Origin: Deltaproteobacteria bacterium
Lineage (GTDB): Bacteria; Myxococcota_A; Polyangia; GCA-2747355
Assembly: GCA_020633415.1 (NCBI GenBank)
Contig: JACKDQ010000002.1
Location: 620,001 to 684,000, forward strand
DNA: 64,000 bases
Direction of reading: 5' to 3'
A program made the position numbers and the translations under genes. This document shows positions 34,708-41,812 of this stretch, one piece after another. The number at the start of each line of letters is the position of its first letter. The first letter of the stretch is position 1. The notes under the pieces were generated by a model. That model was not told the DNA's origin. It saw only the letters and a program-made list of their open reading frames with translations, and searched no databases.

Positions 34708-35997
34708 TTAGCCTCGCTCAACCCAATCCGCAACGCGATCGATCGCCTCGAGCACGCGGCCACAATACTGCCGCAAGAAGGCCTCGGAGAGCTCGGCGTC
34801 GGGGTCGAGGGCCTCAACAGCATCGAGTGCCTGTTGACCCTCGAAATCGACATAAGCCAGCCGCAGCGTCAATTCTTCGGGGGGACGGCCGAAGTCAGCA
34901 CCAGGCAACATCGCCACGCCGGCCTGATCGAGCAGCAGGTTGCACAGTGATGCGCTGTCGGTCACCCCGCGCAAGGCGAGCTGCGGACGCAAATTAGAAA
35001 AATCAACAAACGCGTAGAACGCCCCGTCGGGATCGGCACAGAGCACACCGACTTGGCGCAGTCGGCCAGCCAGCCAACGGCCAAGCGCGCGCAGGATTCG
35101 CCTGGAATTGGTGAGGTAAGTTTTGATCTCCGGATCAGGCTGGTAGGCGGCAACCGCTGCCCATTGGATCGGTGCCGCCGTCGAGGTGAAGGTCTCGCTA
35201 GCGGCGACCGCCATCGCATCGAGCAACCAACGCAGCTCGGCGGGGAAGATAAAGGTACCGAGGCGCCAGCCGCCGGCGCCGCACCACTTCGAAAGCCCCG
35301 AGGAGATGATCGTCCCTTCGGGATAAAACTGAGCGATCGACTGGTGCGCGCCCTGGTGATGGAGCTGTCCGTAGATCTCATCGGAAAGCAGCAACACACC
35401 ATGCTCTCGTGCGACGCTAGCCAACTGCTTGAGCTCGTCGAGTTCGTAGGTATAGCCGGTCGGATTGTTCGGGTAGTTGAGGATCACCAACGTCGGGCGC
35501 TCGGGGTCTTCGCCAAACAGCTCGGCGAAGCGATCCGCACGCAAACACCAGCCGTCGTCGCGGTGGGTTTGCACGTAACGAACGCGACGCCCGATGATCT
35601 GCGCTTGCGGTGCATAGCTCACCCAGCTCGGTGAGGGAATCACCAAGTCGCCGTAGAAGACGAGCTGCAGCAGGAACATCAGCTCCTTGGAGCCAGGACC
35701 GATCATGACATCCTCAGCGGTGCGCTCAACCTTAGCCAGCTCGGAATAATGAGCGGCGATCGCCTGACGCAGCTGCGGCAACCCTTTGACCGGCAGATAA
35801 TCCTTCTGGTGGGCGTTGGCGCGCAACGCCTCGACAACCGGCCGTGGCACCGGAAACGGCGACTGCCCGAGCCCGAGTTTGAAGATCGTCCGGCCCTCGG
35901 CGCGCAACGCGTTGCTGCGATCGTTGATCGCGATCGTCGCCGATTGGCTCAATCCGCGGACGTTGAGGTTGATCGAATTCGGTGGCAGGCGGCCCAT
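34708..35997 (-). CDS. PLP-dependent class I/II aminotransferase
   Basis: This 429-residue fold-type I enzyme starts at ATG 35997 with GAGGAG about seven bases upstream. It shows substrate/cofactor positions: LGLGQSPFPVP near the N-terminus, NYPNNPTG near 174-181, LLSDEIYGQLHH near 203, and the PLP lysine Lys237 in SSGLSKWCGAGG. The Arg after it (GGWRLG) and a later Arg in LTLRLAYVDFEG contact the substrate carboxylate. The layout suits aspartate/tyrosine/alanine-type transaminases; the exact amino acid is not predictable. A typical length and no missing blocks are seen. The gene stands alone, divergent from the small basic protein gene at 36113, and converges on the DUF3106 gene with about 50 bp between. 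Confidence 0.88.
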   Translation of the reverse strand: MGRLPPNSINLNVRGLSQSATIAINDRSNALRAEGRTIFKLGLGQSPFPVPRPVVEALRANAHQKDYLPVKGLPQLRQAIAAHYSELAKVERTAEDVMIGPGSKELMFLLQLVFYGDLVIPSPSWVSYAPQAQIIGRRVRYVQTHRDDGWCLRADRFAELFGEDPERPTLVILNYPNNPTGYTYELDELKQLASVAREHGVLLLSDEIYGQLHHQGAHQSIAQFYPEGTIISSGLSKWCGAGGWRLGTFIFPAELRWLLDAMAVAASETFTSTAAPIQWAAVAAYQPDPEIKTYLTNSRRILRALGRWLAGRLRQVGVLCADPDGAFYAFVDFSNLRPQLALRGVTDSASLCNLLLDQAGVAMLPGADFGRPPEELTLRLAYVDFEGQQALDAVEALDPDAELSEAFLRQYCGRVLEAIDRVADWVERG

Positions 35998-36112
35998 CTG
36001 TCGCTCCTCGACGGTGAGCGCAGCCTATCGTAGGCTGGACGGGTCGTCGAATAGTTCGGGCTATACAGTCGCCCCGAGCATCTGCTATAAACCGCCGCCG
36101 TAGGAGTAACAG

Positions 36113-36301
36113 ATGGCAAATACTCGCAAACTGGATTCTGCTGCACGCCGTCAGGCCAAACGCCAAGCCCGCAAAGCGCTGCGCGCCTTGCATGAAGGCC
36201 TGAGCAAAAAGCAGCGCAGCGAGCTGCGCAAATCGGAAAAGGGCATCAAGGCGTTCCTCGAGGACGTGCGAAAAGCCGCCGAAAAAAGCGCCGGCGAATA
36301 G
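36113..36301 (+). CDS. Small basic hypothetical protein
   Basis: This 62-residue gene has an excellent ribosome site (GGAGTAAC a few bases before the ATG). The product is highly basic, rich in Arg, Lys and Ala, and probably helical throughout (DSAARRQAKRQARKAL, LRALHEGLSKKQRS). It has no Cys, no signal peptide and no membrane segment. I do not recognise a family; a nucleic-acid-binding role is suggested only by charge. It is divergent from the aminotransferase gene, with 115 bp between the starts. The codon use and strong ribosome site support a real gene. Confidence 0.7.
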   Translation: MANTRKLDSAARRQAKRQARKALRALHEGLSKKQRSELRKSEKGIKAFLEDVRKAAEKSAGE

Positions 36302-36423
36302 GGTTAACCCCCCTAAAACTTGACGTTTTTTTCGTCGTGGTCAAAAAAGTACTTGCCCGGTCCTAGATCGGCGCTAGCCTGAGCTCTCAACGAAGCCGTT
36401 TCACCTTCTGAAGGAGAGCCCCA

Positions 36424-36594
36424 ATGAGAAAGCTAATCTTTGCCCTGTCGGCAGCCGCCTTCGTTCTCGGCAGTGCGCCGCTGATCGCCTCGGCTTGCCC
36501 CGGCTCGAAGAGCGAACAGGCCAAAAAAGACAGCAAGAAGACCGACAAACAAGCCCGCAAACGCCCGGGACAAAAGGGTCAGCCGACCGGCTAG
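36424..36594 (+). CDS. Very small secreted lysine-rich peptide
   Basis: This 56-residue gene was found by reading the sequence; it is short enough to be missed by common length cut-offs. The ATG has AAGGAGAG seven bases upstream. A signal peptide (MRKLIFALSAAAFVLGSAPL...ASA) precedes a Cys-Pro and a highly polar tail rich in Lys, Ser and Gln (KSEQAKKDSKKTDKQARK). The residue before Cys is Ala with Ala at -3 rather than Leu/Val, so signal peptidase I cleavage is more likely than lipidation, though the latter is possible. It has its own terminator at 36623-36652. No family match is apparent. A small secreted or cell-wall-interacting peptide is the best guess. Confidence 0.72.
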   Translation: MRKLIFALSAAAFVLGSAPLIASACPGSKSEQAKKDSKKTDKQARKRPGQKGQPTG

Positions 36595-36622
36595 CGACAG
36601 CACAGCGATTGTCTGCCCATGC

Positions 36623-36652
36623 GGGGGCCGTCTATCGGGCGGCCCCCTTTTT
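36623..36652 (+). terminator. Rho-independent terminator after the small peptide gene
   Basis: gggggccg (36623-36630) pairs with cggccccc (36640-36647) around a 9-base loop and is followed by five T at 36648-36652. It lies 28 bp after the stop of the small secreted peptide, consistent with a monocistronic transcript. Confidence 0.82.
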
Positions 36653-36664
36653 CGTCTCGCAGCA

Positions 36665-36693
36665 TTGACAGCTCGCTCCCCAACCGTCATAGA
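36665..36693 (+). promoter_or_regulatory. Possible promoter with consensus -35
   Basis: A perfect TTGACA at 36665-36670 is followed after 17 bp by CATAGA at 36688-36693, a weak but acceptable -10. It lies 13 bp after one terminator and upstream of another, so it could start the short transcript proposed at about 36700-36943. Confidence 0.5.
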
Positions 36694-36699
36694 CCAACC

Positions 36700-36943
36700 A
36701 AACGACGAGGTTTGTACGTGAAACAACCGCTGCCCATAGCGCTCTACTGTCGCCCCAGCCATCTCGCGCGCGTGATCGACGCCCGCATGATCGGTGACGC
36801 TCGACATGCAGCGCCAAGTTTGGGCGCGGCGAAAACGTGCAACGTCGAAGTCCCGACGCAGGGACAACCACCAGGAGGCTGATCGGTAACGATCGCTAGA
36901 GTGCTGTTCAGCCGCCTGGTCTTTGCCAGGCGGTTTTTTTTTT
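36700..36943 (+). ncRNA. Candidate structured small RNA, unknown family
   Basis: Between a promoter-like site and a strong terminator lies about 240 bp without a convincing gene. The interior has a closing helix: agcgctcta (36738-36746) pairs with tagagtgct (36897-36905), nine pairs including one G-T. Inner hairpins are visible, such as gtccc/gggac around 36850-36865 and gcgcc/ggcgc around 36810-36828. A frame at 36619-36882 (plus) reads across the upstream terminator and has no ribosome site, so I do not call a protein. I could not match the sequence to 6S, SRP, RNase P or tmRNA by eye. The call rests on promoter, helix and terminator together, and is tentative. Confidence 0.45.
36912..36943 (+). 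terminator. Strong Rho-independent terminator
   Basis: ccgcctgg (36912-36919) pairs with ccaggcgg (36926-36933) around loop tctttg, followed by ten T at 36934-36943. It is the 3' end of the candidate small RNA; no plus-strand gene ends immediately before it. Confidence 0.88.
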
Positions 36944-36993
36944 GCGGTCACGGCGCAACCTAGCGGCGGCCGCGCGGAGGGCAAAACAACCAA

Positions 36994-37059
36994 GCGTCTC
37001 TCGGTGGTGGGCGAATCCTAGCGATTTGCCCGAGAAAGGTTCGAATCCTTTCGGACGCA
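36994..37059 (+). other. tRNA-like element (T-arm and acceptor-like stem, no normal D-arm)
   Basis: A 66-base segment has a textbook T-arm: aaagg-TTCGAAT-ccttt at 37035-37051. An acceptor-like stem pairs gcgtct (36994-36999) with ggacgc (37053-37058), one G-T included, and A37059 sits where a discriminator would. Between them is an 8-9 bp hairpin (gggcgaatc/gatttgccc around loop ctagc) in place of the anticodon arm. A D-arm is not recognisable and no CCA is encoded, so it is not a standard tRNA. It could be a degenerate tRNA, an integration-site remnant or an unusual tRNA-like RNA. Position is just after a terminator. Confidence 0.4.
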
Positions 37060-37374
37060 TCGTGGGGGTAAAGCGAGTCGGCGACTGGAATTGGACAGAT
37101 AGCGGGTACGCGAGGCGCGGGTCCAGTCGAGGCGAGCGGAGCGTCTACGGTCTTGTCGGTTCCGACTGACTTGACGCATTCGGCGCGGCGGAGCGAGATC
37201 CGCTCCGTCGCGCCAGGATCTTTGACAATCAATGAGCGGTTCTCAAAACGCGAGAGCGGCGGGCATAGCGATCAGCATCGAGGCCAGTGCGGAAGGCAAA
37301 GCTGCAACAATCCGCAAGCTAACGCTGCGTCCGCGCGGCGCGCAGGTGGCACGACTCATGCTTCAAGTCCCAGC
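37060..37374. other. Gene-free leader region upstream of the HAD lipoprotein
   Basis: No separate gene is evident. An open frame continues upstream from the lipoprotein start to 37153, but that part is low in protein-like character and would bury the signal peptide. A perfect TTGACA at 37222-37227 lacks a good -10 at 17 bp. The segment may be a long leader. Confidence 0.4.
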
Positions 37375-38487
37375 ATGTTTGCTGCGTATCGACACTTCGC
37401 ATGGGTACTCGCGCTATCGCTCGTCAGCTGCGGAGCGTTGCCAGAGCAACTGCAACCGAGCAGCGATCGATTGAGCCTAACCAACACGCGTGGCAAGGGC
37501 GAGTTCCCCGAGCTGACCGTGGAGTTGCCCTGCCTCGCCGGCACCCAACAGTCGGGAGACAAAAAGCTGACGTTGAGACTGACCGCCGACACGGCCTTCT
37601 CGGCAACCCTCAGCCAACCGAGCAGCGCCGCGGCGAAGCAGGCCTACGCCCGGCTGTACCTCGTGGCCGACGACGAACAGACCCGCACGCCATCGGCAAA
37701 GGCTCCCGAGTTGGTCTACGAAGCGCGCGACGATGCGCTCGCCGAGTACGGCATCACGGTCGAAAACCGCAGCAGCAGCCGCAAGCTTTGCAGTCAACTC
37801 ACGCTGCGCGCGCTCGATCCTTACCGGGCACCGACCCAACGGCAGACGTTCGCCGATCGCCTACCGCTGCCGTCGTACGTCGACAAGGTCGTCGTAGCGT
37901 TTTTCGACGCCGACGCAACGCTGCGCATCGCCCCCAGCGGTAGCGTAACCCCCAAGACCGCCGATGACGTGATGCTGCTGCCCGGCGTGATCAGCCGCGT
38001 CCGCAAGGCTCAGGCCGCTGGCCACCTGATCGCCATCGTCTCCAACCAAGGCGGCGTCCACTGGGGAAGTACGCTTTTTTCCGTCGCTGAAGGCGCGTTG
38101 GCGACCACCGCCCGGCTGCTCGCCGAGCACGGCGCAACGGTTCACTGGTTCGATTTCGCCGAAGCCTACGACGATAATCGCAAGCCCCAGACCGGCATGG
38201 GCAAACGCCTCGAACAAGCGCTGCGCTCAGAGCACAATGTCCAGCTCGATTGGAAAAAGTCGTACATGATCGGCGACGCTGGCTACAAGAAGGGCGAAGA
38301 CACCGACGTCGACGGACAGCCGGGCATCGACTTTTCCAATTCCGACCGCGGATTCGCCGAAAATCTTAAGATCGACTTCGTTCACGCCCGTGACGCCTTT
38401 GGCTGGCTCAAGGCTGGCAGCAAGCGCTTAGATAGCGTGCAAGCGGTCGAGGACTTTTTGAGCGCGCATCCCCACTTTGCCGACTAG
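37375..38487 (+). CDS. Lipoprotein with HAD-superfamily phosphatase domain (PNKP/HisB-N-like)
   Basis: From the internal ATG at 37375 the 370-residue product has a lipoprotein signal ending LVSC (Cys19). The first part to about 165 is uncharacterised. The C-terminal domain has all HAD motifs: FFDADATL (nucleophile Asp178 and general acid Asp180), IVSNQGG (Ser223), Lys270 in RKPQTGMG and the metal site MIGDAGY (Asp301). The pattern is closest to the polynucleotide 3'-phosphatase and histidinol-phosphate phosphatase branch, judged from SNQGG and KPQTGMG. These are normally cytoplasmic; a lipid-anchored copy suggests periplasmic or surface phosphatase activity. A kinase domain is absent. The gene stands alone, with no obvious operon partner. 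Confidence 0.78.
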   Translation: MFAAYRHFAWVLALSLVSCGALPEQLQPSSDRLSLTNTRGKGEFPELTVELPCLAGTQQSGDKKLTLRLTADTAFSATLSQPSSAAAKQAYARLYLVADDEQTRTPSAKAPELVYEARDDALAEYGITVENRSSSRKLCSQLTLRALDPYRAPTQRQTFADRLPLPSYVDKVVVAFFDADATLRIAPSGSVTPKTADDVMLLPGVISRVRKAQAAGHLIAIVSNQGGVHWGSTLFSVAEGALATTARLLAEHGATVHWFDFAEAYDDNRKPQTGMGKRLEQALRSEHNVQLDWKKSYMIGDAGYKKGEDTDVDGQPGIDFSNSDRGFAENLKIDFVHARDAFGWLKAGSKRLDSVQAVEDFLSAHPHFAD

Positions 38488-38523
38488 CAGCAGCTGACAT
38501 CCGGTGCGGGTTGTTGAAGCGGG

Positions 38524-38889
38524 CTAAACCCGCTCCTCGCTGCTGCGCGCACCGACGACCAATCCAAGCAGGCTCAACGCACCGAACACGGCCGCGATGA
38601 TCGCCAAAGTCAAAAAGGCGACGCCCGTCTCACCCTGGATCTTGAAGAAGCGAAAGCCGCCGAGAAAACCAAAGCAGCGATTGAGCCCCACGAAGCCCAA
38701 CCACGCACCAGCAGGGATGAAGAACAACGTGCCGCGCAGACCGCCAAACTCCATCAGCGCGGAAACCGCTGCACCGCTGACCAAGGCCACGCCGAGCGCG
38801 TTGAGGTCGCTGAGAAACAAACCAAATAGATAATACGCACCGGTCGCCAACAGCAGCGGCGCCACGACCGGCCAAGTAAAGATGATCAT
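38524..38889 (-). CDS. Small multi-pass membrane protein, unknown function
   Basis: This 121-residue gene has GGAGGG four bases before its ATG. It encodes three or four hydrophobic helices: about 4-26 (FTWPVVAPLLLATGAYYLFG), 32-48, 52-70 and 88-112 (AFLTLAIIAAVFGALSLLGL). No catalytic or metal-binding motif is seen, and I do not recognise the family. The product would sit in the inner membrane. It lies 98 bp downstream of the ArsR gene on the same strand, so it might be co-transcribed with it. A hairpin (agcggg/cccgct) overlaps its stop codon but is not followed by a T run. Confidence 0.65.
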   Translation of the reverse strand: MIIFTWPVVAPLLLATGAYYLFGLFLSDLNALGVALVSGAAVSALMEFGGLRGTLFFIPAGAWLGFVGLNRCFGFLGGFRFFKIQGETGVAFLTLAIIAAVFGALSLLGLVVGARSSEERV

Positions 38890-38987
38890 CCAGCCCTCCT
38901 GTGTATCGTTCTGCTACGAAGGAGCGGCTTCAGACCTTCCGCATGCCGTACGGTCTGCGCTGAGGGCGCGGGCAACAACTCGACGCG

Positions 38988-39320
38988 TCAGTCGTGCTCA
39001 GGCTTGAAATACTGCGGCGTCTCTCCGCCCTCGAGGCCACCACAGACGGTCTCGCAAAGCTCAAACACCGACGGATCTGCGACGCTATAACGCACCGTGT
39101 TGCCCAGCTGCTGCCGGCGAAGTATCCCCGCCCGGTGCAGCTGCGCCAGTTGCCGCGAGGCCTGCGGCTGGCTGCAACCGAGCGCCTCTGCCGTCTCGCC
39201 AACCGTCAGCTGATCCCTTTGGCGAAGCAGATAGAGCACCTTCAGACGCGCCGGATCGGCGAGCAGCCGAAACCTCCCGGCAACCTTGCGAAACCCCGCA
39301 TCGGTCAGCTCACGCGCCAT
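38988..39320 (-). CDS. ArsR-family transcriptional regulator
   Basis: This 110-residue winged-helix repressor starts at ATG 39320 with GGGAGGG about 8 bases upstream. The recognition helix region reads QLTVGETAEALGCSQPQASRQ, then the wing (LGNTVRYSVADP). The usual metal ligand motif ELCVCDL is absent from helix 3; instead a Cys pair occurs near the C-terminus (ELCETVCGG), which could be metal- or thiol-responsive. It diverges from the TolC/MFP/RND efflux operon, and a perfect inverted repeat lies between them, so it very probably represses both itself and the pump. The inducer cannot be predicted from sequence. Confidence 0.9.
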   Translation of the reverse strand: MARELTDAGFRKVAGRFRLLADPARLKVLYLLRQRDQLTVGETAEALGCSQPQASRQLAQLHRAGILRRQQLGNTVRYSVADPSVFELCETVCGGLEGGETPQYFKPEHD

Positions 39321-39409
39321 CAGCTCTGCCCTCCCGTGCAGAGGATTGTGTTCAACAGATTGAAATGAAAAGAGTTTGAAAACAAGTACTGTTTTTTCAT
39401 AATCGCGTA

Positions 39410-39443
39410 TTTACAAATATACTCATTTGCGTATATTTGTAAA
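39410..39443. promoter_or_regulatory. ArsR operator: perfect 13-bp inverted repeat with overlapping divergent promoters
   Basis: tttacaaatatac (39410-39422) and gtatatttgtaaa (39431-39443) are exact reverse complements around an 8-bp spacer. On the plus strand TTTACA (39410-39415), 16 bp, then TATATT (39432-39437) forms a promoter for the efflux operon. Because of the symmetry, the mirror promoter reads on the minus strand towards arsR (-35 at 39438-39443, -10 at 39416-39421). The site is far more A/T-rich than the flanks. ArsR binding would block both directions. Confidence 0.85.
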
Positions 39444-39461
39444 CAAGAAATCGGAGGAGTC

Positions 39462-40799
39462 ATGCTGCGCGTGCTAACCGCCCTAACCTTGTCAACGCTT
39501 GTCGCGATACCGCAGGTGACGCGTGCGAACAACGAAACCGCCCCGCTGAGTCTCAGTCAAGCGATCCAGATCGCCCGCCGGGAAAACCCCAACGCTCGAA
39601 TCGCGCTTCAGCAGATCGAGAGCGCCGAAGCGCTGCTCAGGCAAAGCCGCGCCGCTCACCTACCGCGCTTCGATCTGGCTGTTAGCTATCGCTGGACCGA
39701 CCAACCCGCGGTGGCCTTCGCGTCGATCCTCAACACCGAGTCGTTTTCGCCGACGCTCAACTTCAACGACGTACCCTCGGTAGACAACCTAAACCTCAGC
39801 GGACAAATGCAGCTGTCGCTCTACGCTGGCGGGGCCGATCAGGCCAAACGGCGCGCAGCGGCCTTCGGCGTTCAGGCCAGCAAGGCACAACGCCAAGCGG
39901 TCGAGCTGGGCTTGACCTTCGAGGTGATCCGCGCGTACATCCAGGTCGCCCGCAGCTGGCACTTGCTGCAGGCAGCCGAGTCGGCAGTGGCTTCTTACCG
40001 AAACAACGCCAAGGTCGCCGACGCCCGGCACCGCGGCGGAACGCTGCTCAAGACCGACCTGCTCGACGTCGGGGTTCGGCTCGCTCGCGCCGAGCACGAC
40101 TTGATCCGCGCGACACACGGCCTAAAGCTGGCGCGCCAAGCGCTGGGCCTACTGCTCGGTGGACGCGCGGTCTCGCCCGGCGCGATCCGCGAACTGCCGC
40201 AATTGTCGCCACCGCGAAGCAAAACGATCGACGCGCGACCGGAGCTGCACGCCAGCGATGCTCGCGTCAAACAGCTCGAGCGCGTTAAGCGCGCTCAGCA
40301 AGCGGGCTACCTGCCGCAAGTGCAGCTGGTGGGCCAAGTCGACTTTGACCACGGTTTCCGACGAGAAAGCAGCGGCTTTTCGTATCTGGTCGGCCTCGTC
40401 GGCCGTTGGAACATTTTTTCCGGCCTTGCGACCCGCGAACAAGTTCGCCAAGCAGCGATCGGGATCAGCCAAGCCGCCGAACAAAAGCGCAAGCAGCAGC
40501 TGGTCCTGCAATACCAGCTGGCCCGCGCCCAGTCGGCATTCGAGCAAGCCAAACCACGGCTGACTTTGGCCCAACGGGCGATCACGCAAGCCGAGCAGAG
40601 CGCCGCGCTGACCCGCGCCCGATTCGCCCAGGGACTCGCGATCAGCTCGCAGCTGATCGACAGCGAAACCGCCTTGACCGCCGCACGTGTTCAACTGGTC
40701 GAGGCCCAAGCCGACCAAACATTGGCCATCGCCATGCTCTATCACAGCACCGGCAGCGACCCGCTCGCCGCACTGAAGCACTCGGAGGAAGCGAAATGA
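39462..40799 (+). CDS. TolC-family outer-membrane efflux channel
   Basis: This 445-residue protein starts at ATG 39462 (GGAGGA four bases before) with a signal peptide ending TRA. The mature part has two OEP/TolC repeats, each with long helical coiled-coil segments (IARRENPNARIALQQIES and RQLVLQYQLARAQSAFE regions) and short beta-strands. TolC trimers form the outer-membrane exit duct for RND pumps. It is the first gene of the three-gene efflux operon and overlaps the membrane fusion protein by 4 bp. The operator-promoter lies 19 bp upstream of the ATG, leaving a very short leader. Substrate is unknown. Confidence 0.9.
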   Translation: MLRVLTALTLSTLVAIPQVTRANNETAPLSLSQAIQIARRENPNARIALQQIESAEALLRQSRAAHLPRFDLAVSYRWTDQPAVAFASILNTESFSPTLNFNDVPSVDNLNLSGQMQLSLYAGGADQAKRRAAAFGVQASKAQRQAVELGLTFEVIRAYIQVARSWHLLQAAESAVASYRNNAKVADARHRGGTLLKTDLLDVGVRLARAEHDLIRATHGLKLARQALGLLLGGRAVSPGAIRELPQLSPPRSKTIDARPELHASDARVKQLERVKRAQQAGYLPQVQLVGQVDFDHGFRRESSGFSYLVGLVGRWNIFSGLATREQVRQAAIGISQAAEQKRKQQLVLQYQLARAQSAFEQAKPRLTLAQRAITQAEQSAALTRARFAQGLAISSQLIDSETALTAARVQLVEAQADQTLAIAMLYHSTGSDPLAALKHSEEAK

Positions 40800-41812
40800 C
40801 CCGCGCCATCGCCACACTGTCCGTCGTCCTCGCTTGGACGGCTTGTGCCCCATCAAAAAAAGCACCGCCGACGGCCAGCGAGCTGCCGACGGCCAAAGTG
40901 CAAACGGTCATCGCCAGCGCCGAGCGCTCAGCGGCATCAGAGCGCATCGCCGGAACGGTCCGCGCCCGCCTGCGAGCCACCCTCGAGGCAAAGGTCGCCG
41001 GTCGCATCGCCAAGATGGCGGTCAAGCCCGGCGACCAAGTCAAACGCGGACAATTCATCGCAAGCCTCGATGTTGCCGAAGTCAACGCCAAGCTCAAGCG
41101 CGCTGAGGTCGTGCTCGCACAAGCCCGCATCGACCGCGACCGATTTACCAAGCTGCTTGAGAGTCAGGCCGTCACCAAGAGCGAAGCCGACCAGGCGCAG
41201 ATGCGCTTCGCCGTGGCTCAAGCGCAAACCGCTGAAGCGCGCAGCATGCTCGCTTACGCGACGCTTCGCGCACCGTTTGGCGGTGTAATCACCCACAAGC
41301 TCGCTGACGTCGGCGACTTGGCCACGCCGGGTCGACCGATCGCCGAAATCGAGGACCCGCAGGCGTTGCGTCTCGAGATCAACGCCCCAGGTGCGCTGCT
41401 CGGCTTCATCAAGGTCGGCGCCGAGGTGCCGGTACAAATCGCGGAAAGCCAGATCAAAGGGACGATCGCCGAGGTCGCGCCCGTCGCCGATCCCAACACG
41501 CGCACGTTCCTCGTCAAGATCGACCTACCTACGGCTGAGGGCCTGCGCAGTGGCCAGTTCGGCCGCGCCGACATTTCAACCGGTCGCAAAACGGTCCTGC
41601 GCCTCCCCAAAGGCGCCGTGATTCGGCGCGGCCAGATGGAGCTAGCCTTTGTCGTCGCCAAGGACGGCACAGCCAGCCTACGGATCGTCAAGACCGGCAA
41701 GCACCAGGGTGACCGCGTTGAGCTGGTTGCCGGCATCGATGCTGGCGAGCAGGTTGTGATCTCCAACGTCGCCCAATTGATCGAGGGTCAGAAACTCGAG
41801 GTCATAAAATGA
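40796..41812 (+). CDS. RND efflux periplasmic adaptor (membrane fusion protein)
   Basis: The start is ATG 40796 inside the tolC stop (ATGA), with GGAGGAAG upstream; the longer frame back to 40406 is shadow. The 338-residue product begins with a hydrophobic signal containing a Cys (VLAWTACAPS) that is a weak lipobox. The lipoyl half-motif VAGRIAKMAVKPGDQVKRGQ is near 65-85, a coiled-coil hairpin follows (about 90-150), then a second lipoyl half (APFGGVITHKLADVGDLATPG) and a beta-barrel domain. Such adaptors bridge the RND pump to TolC in the periplasm. The gene overlaps the pump gene by 4 bp. Function follows from the operon. Confidence 0.92.
   Translation: MTRAIATLSVVLAWTACAPSKKAPPTASELPTAKVQTVIASAERSAASERIAGTVRARLRATLEAKVAGRIAKMAVKPGDQVKRGQFIASLDVAEVNAKLKRAEVVLAQARIDRDRFTKLLESQAVTKSEADQAQMRFAVAQAQTAEARSMLAYATLRAPFGGVITHKLADVGDLATPGRPIAEIEDPQALRLEINAPGALLGFIKVGAEVPVQIAESQIKGTIAEVAPVADPNTRTFLVKIDLPTAEGLRSGQFGRADISTGRKTVLRLPKGAVIRRGQMELAFVVAKDGTASLRIVKTGKHQGDRVELVAGIDAGEQVVISNVAQLIEGQKLEVIK

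Noticed and set aside
36320..36380. Sigma54 promoter before the small peptide gene
   Set aside because: The GG and GC elements are 14 bases apart rather than the required 10, and the sequences do not fit.
36619..36882. Plus-strand frame of 87 codons between the two terminators
   Set aside because: It starts just before the upstream terminator hairpin, has no ribosome site and no protein features.
36433..36993. Minus-strand frame of 186 codons across the small-transcript cluster
   Set aside because: It reads through two terminators and opposite a peptide gene with a good ribosome site and signal peptide.
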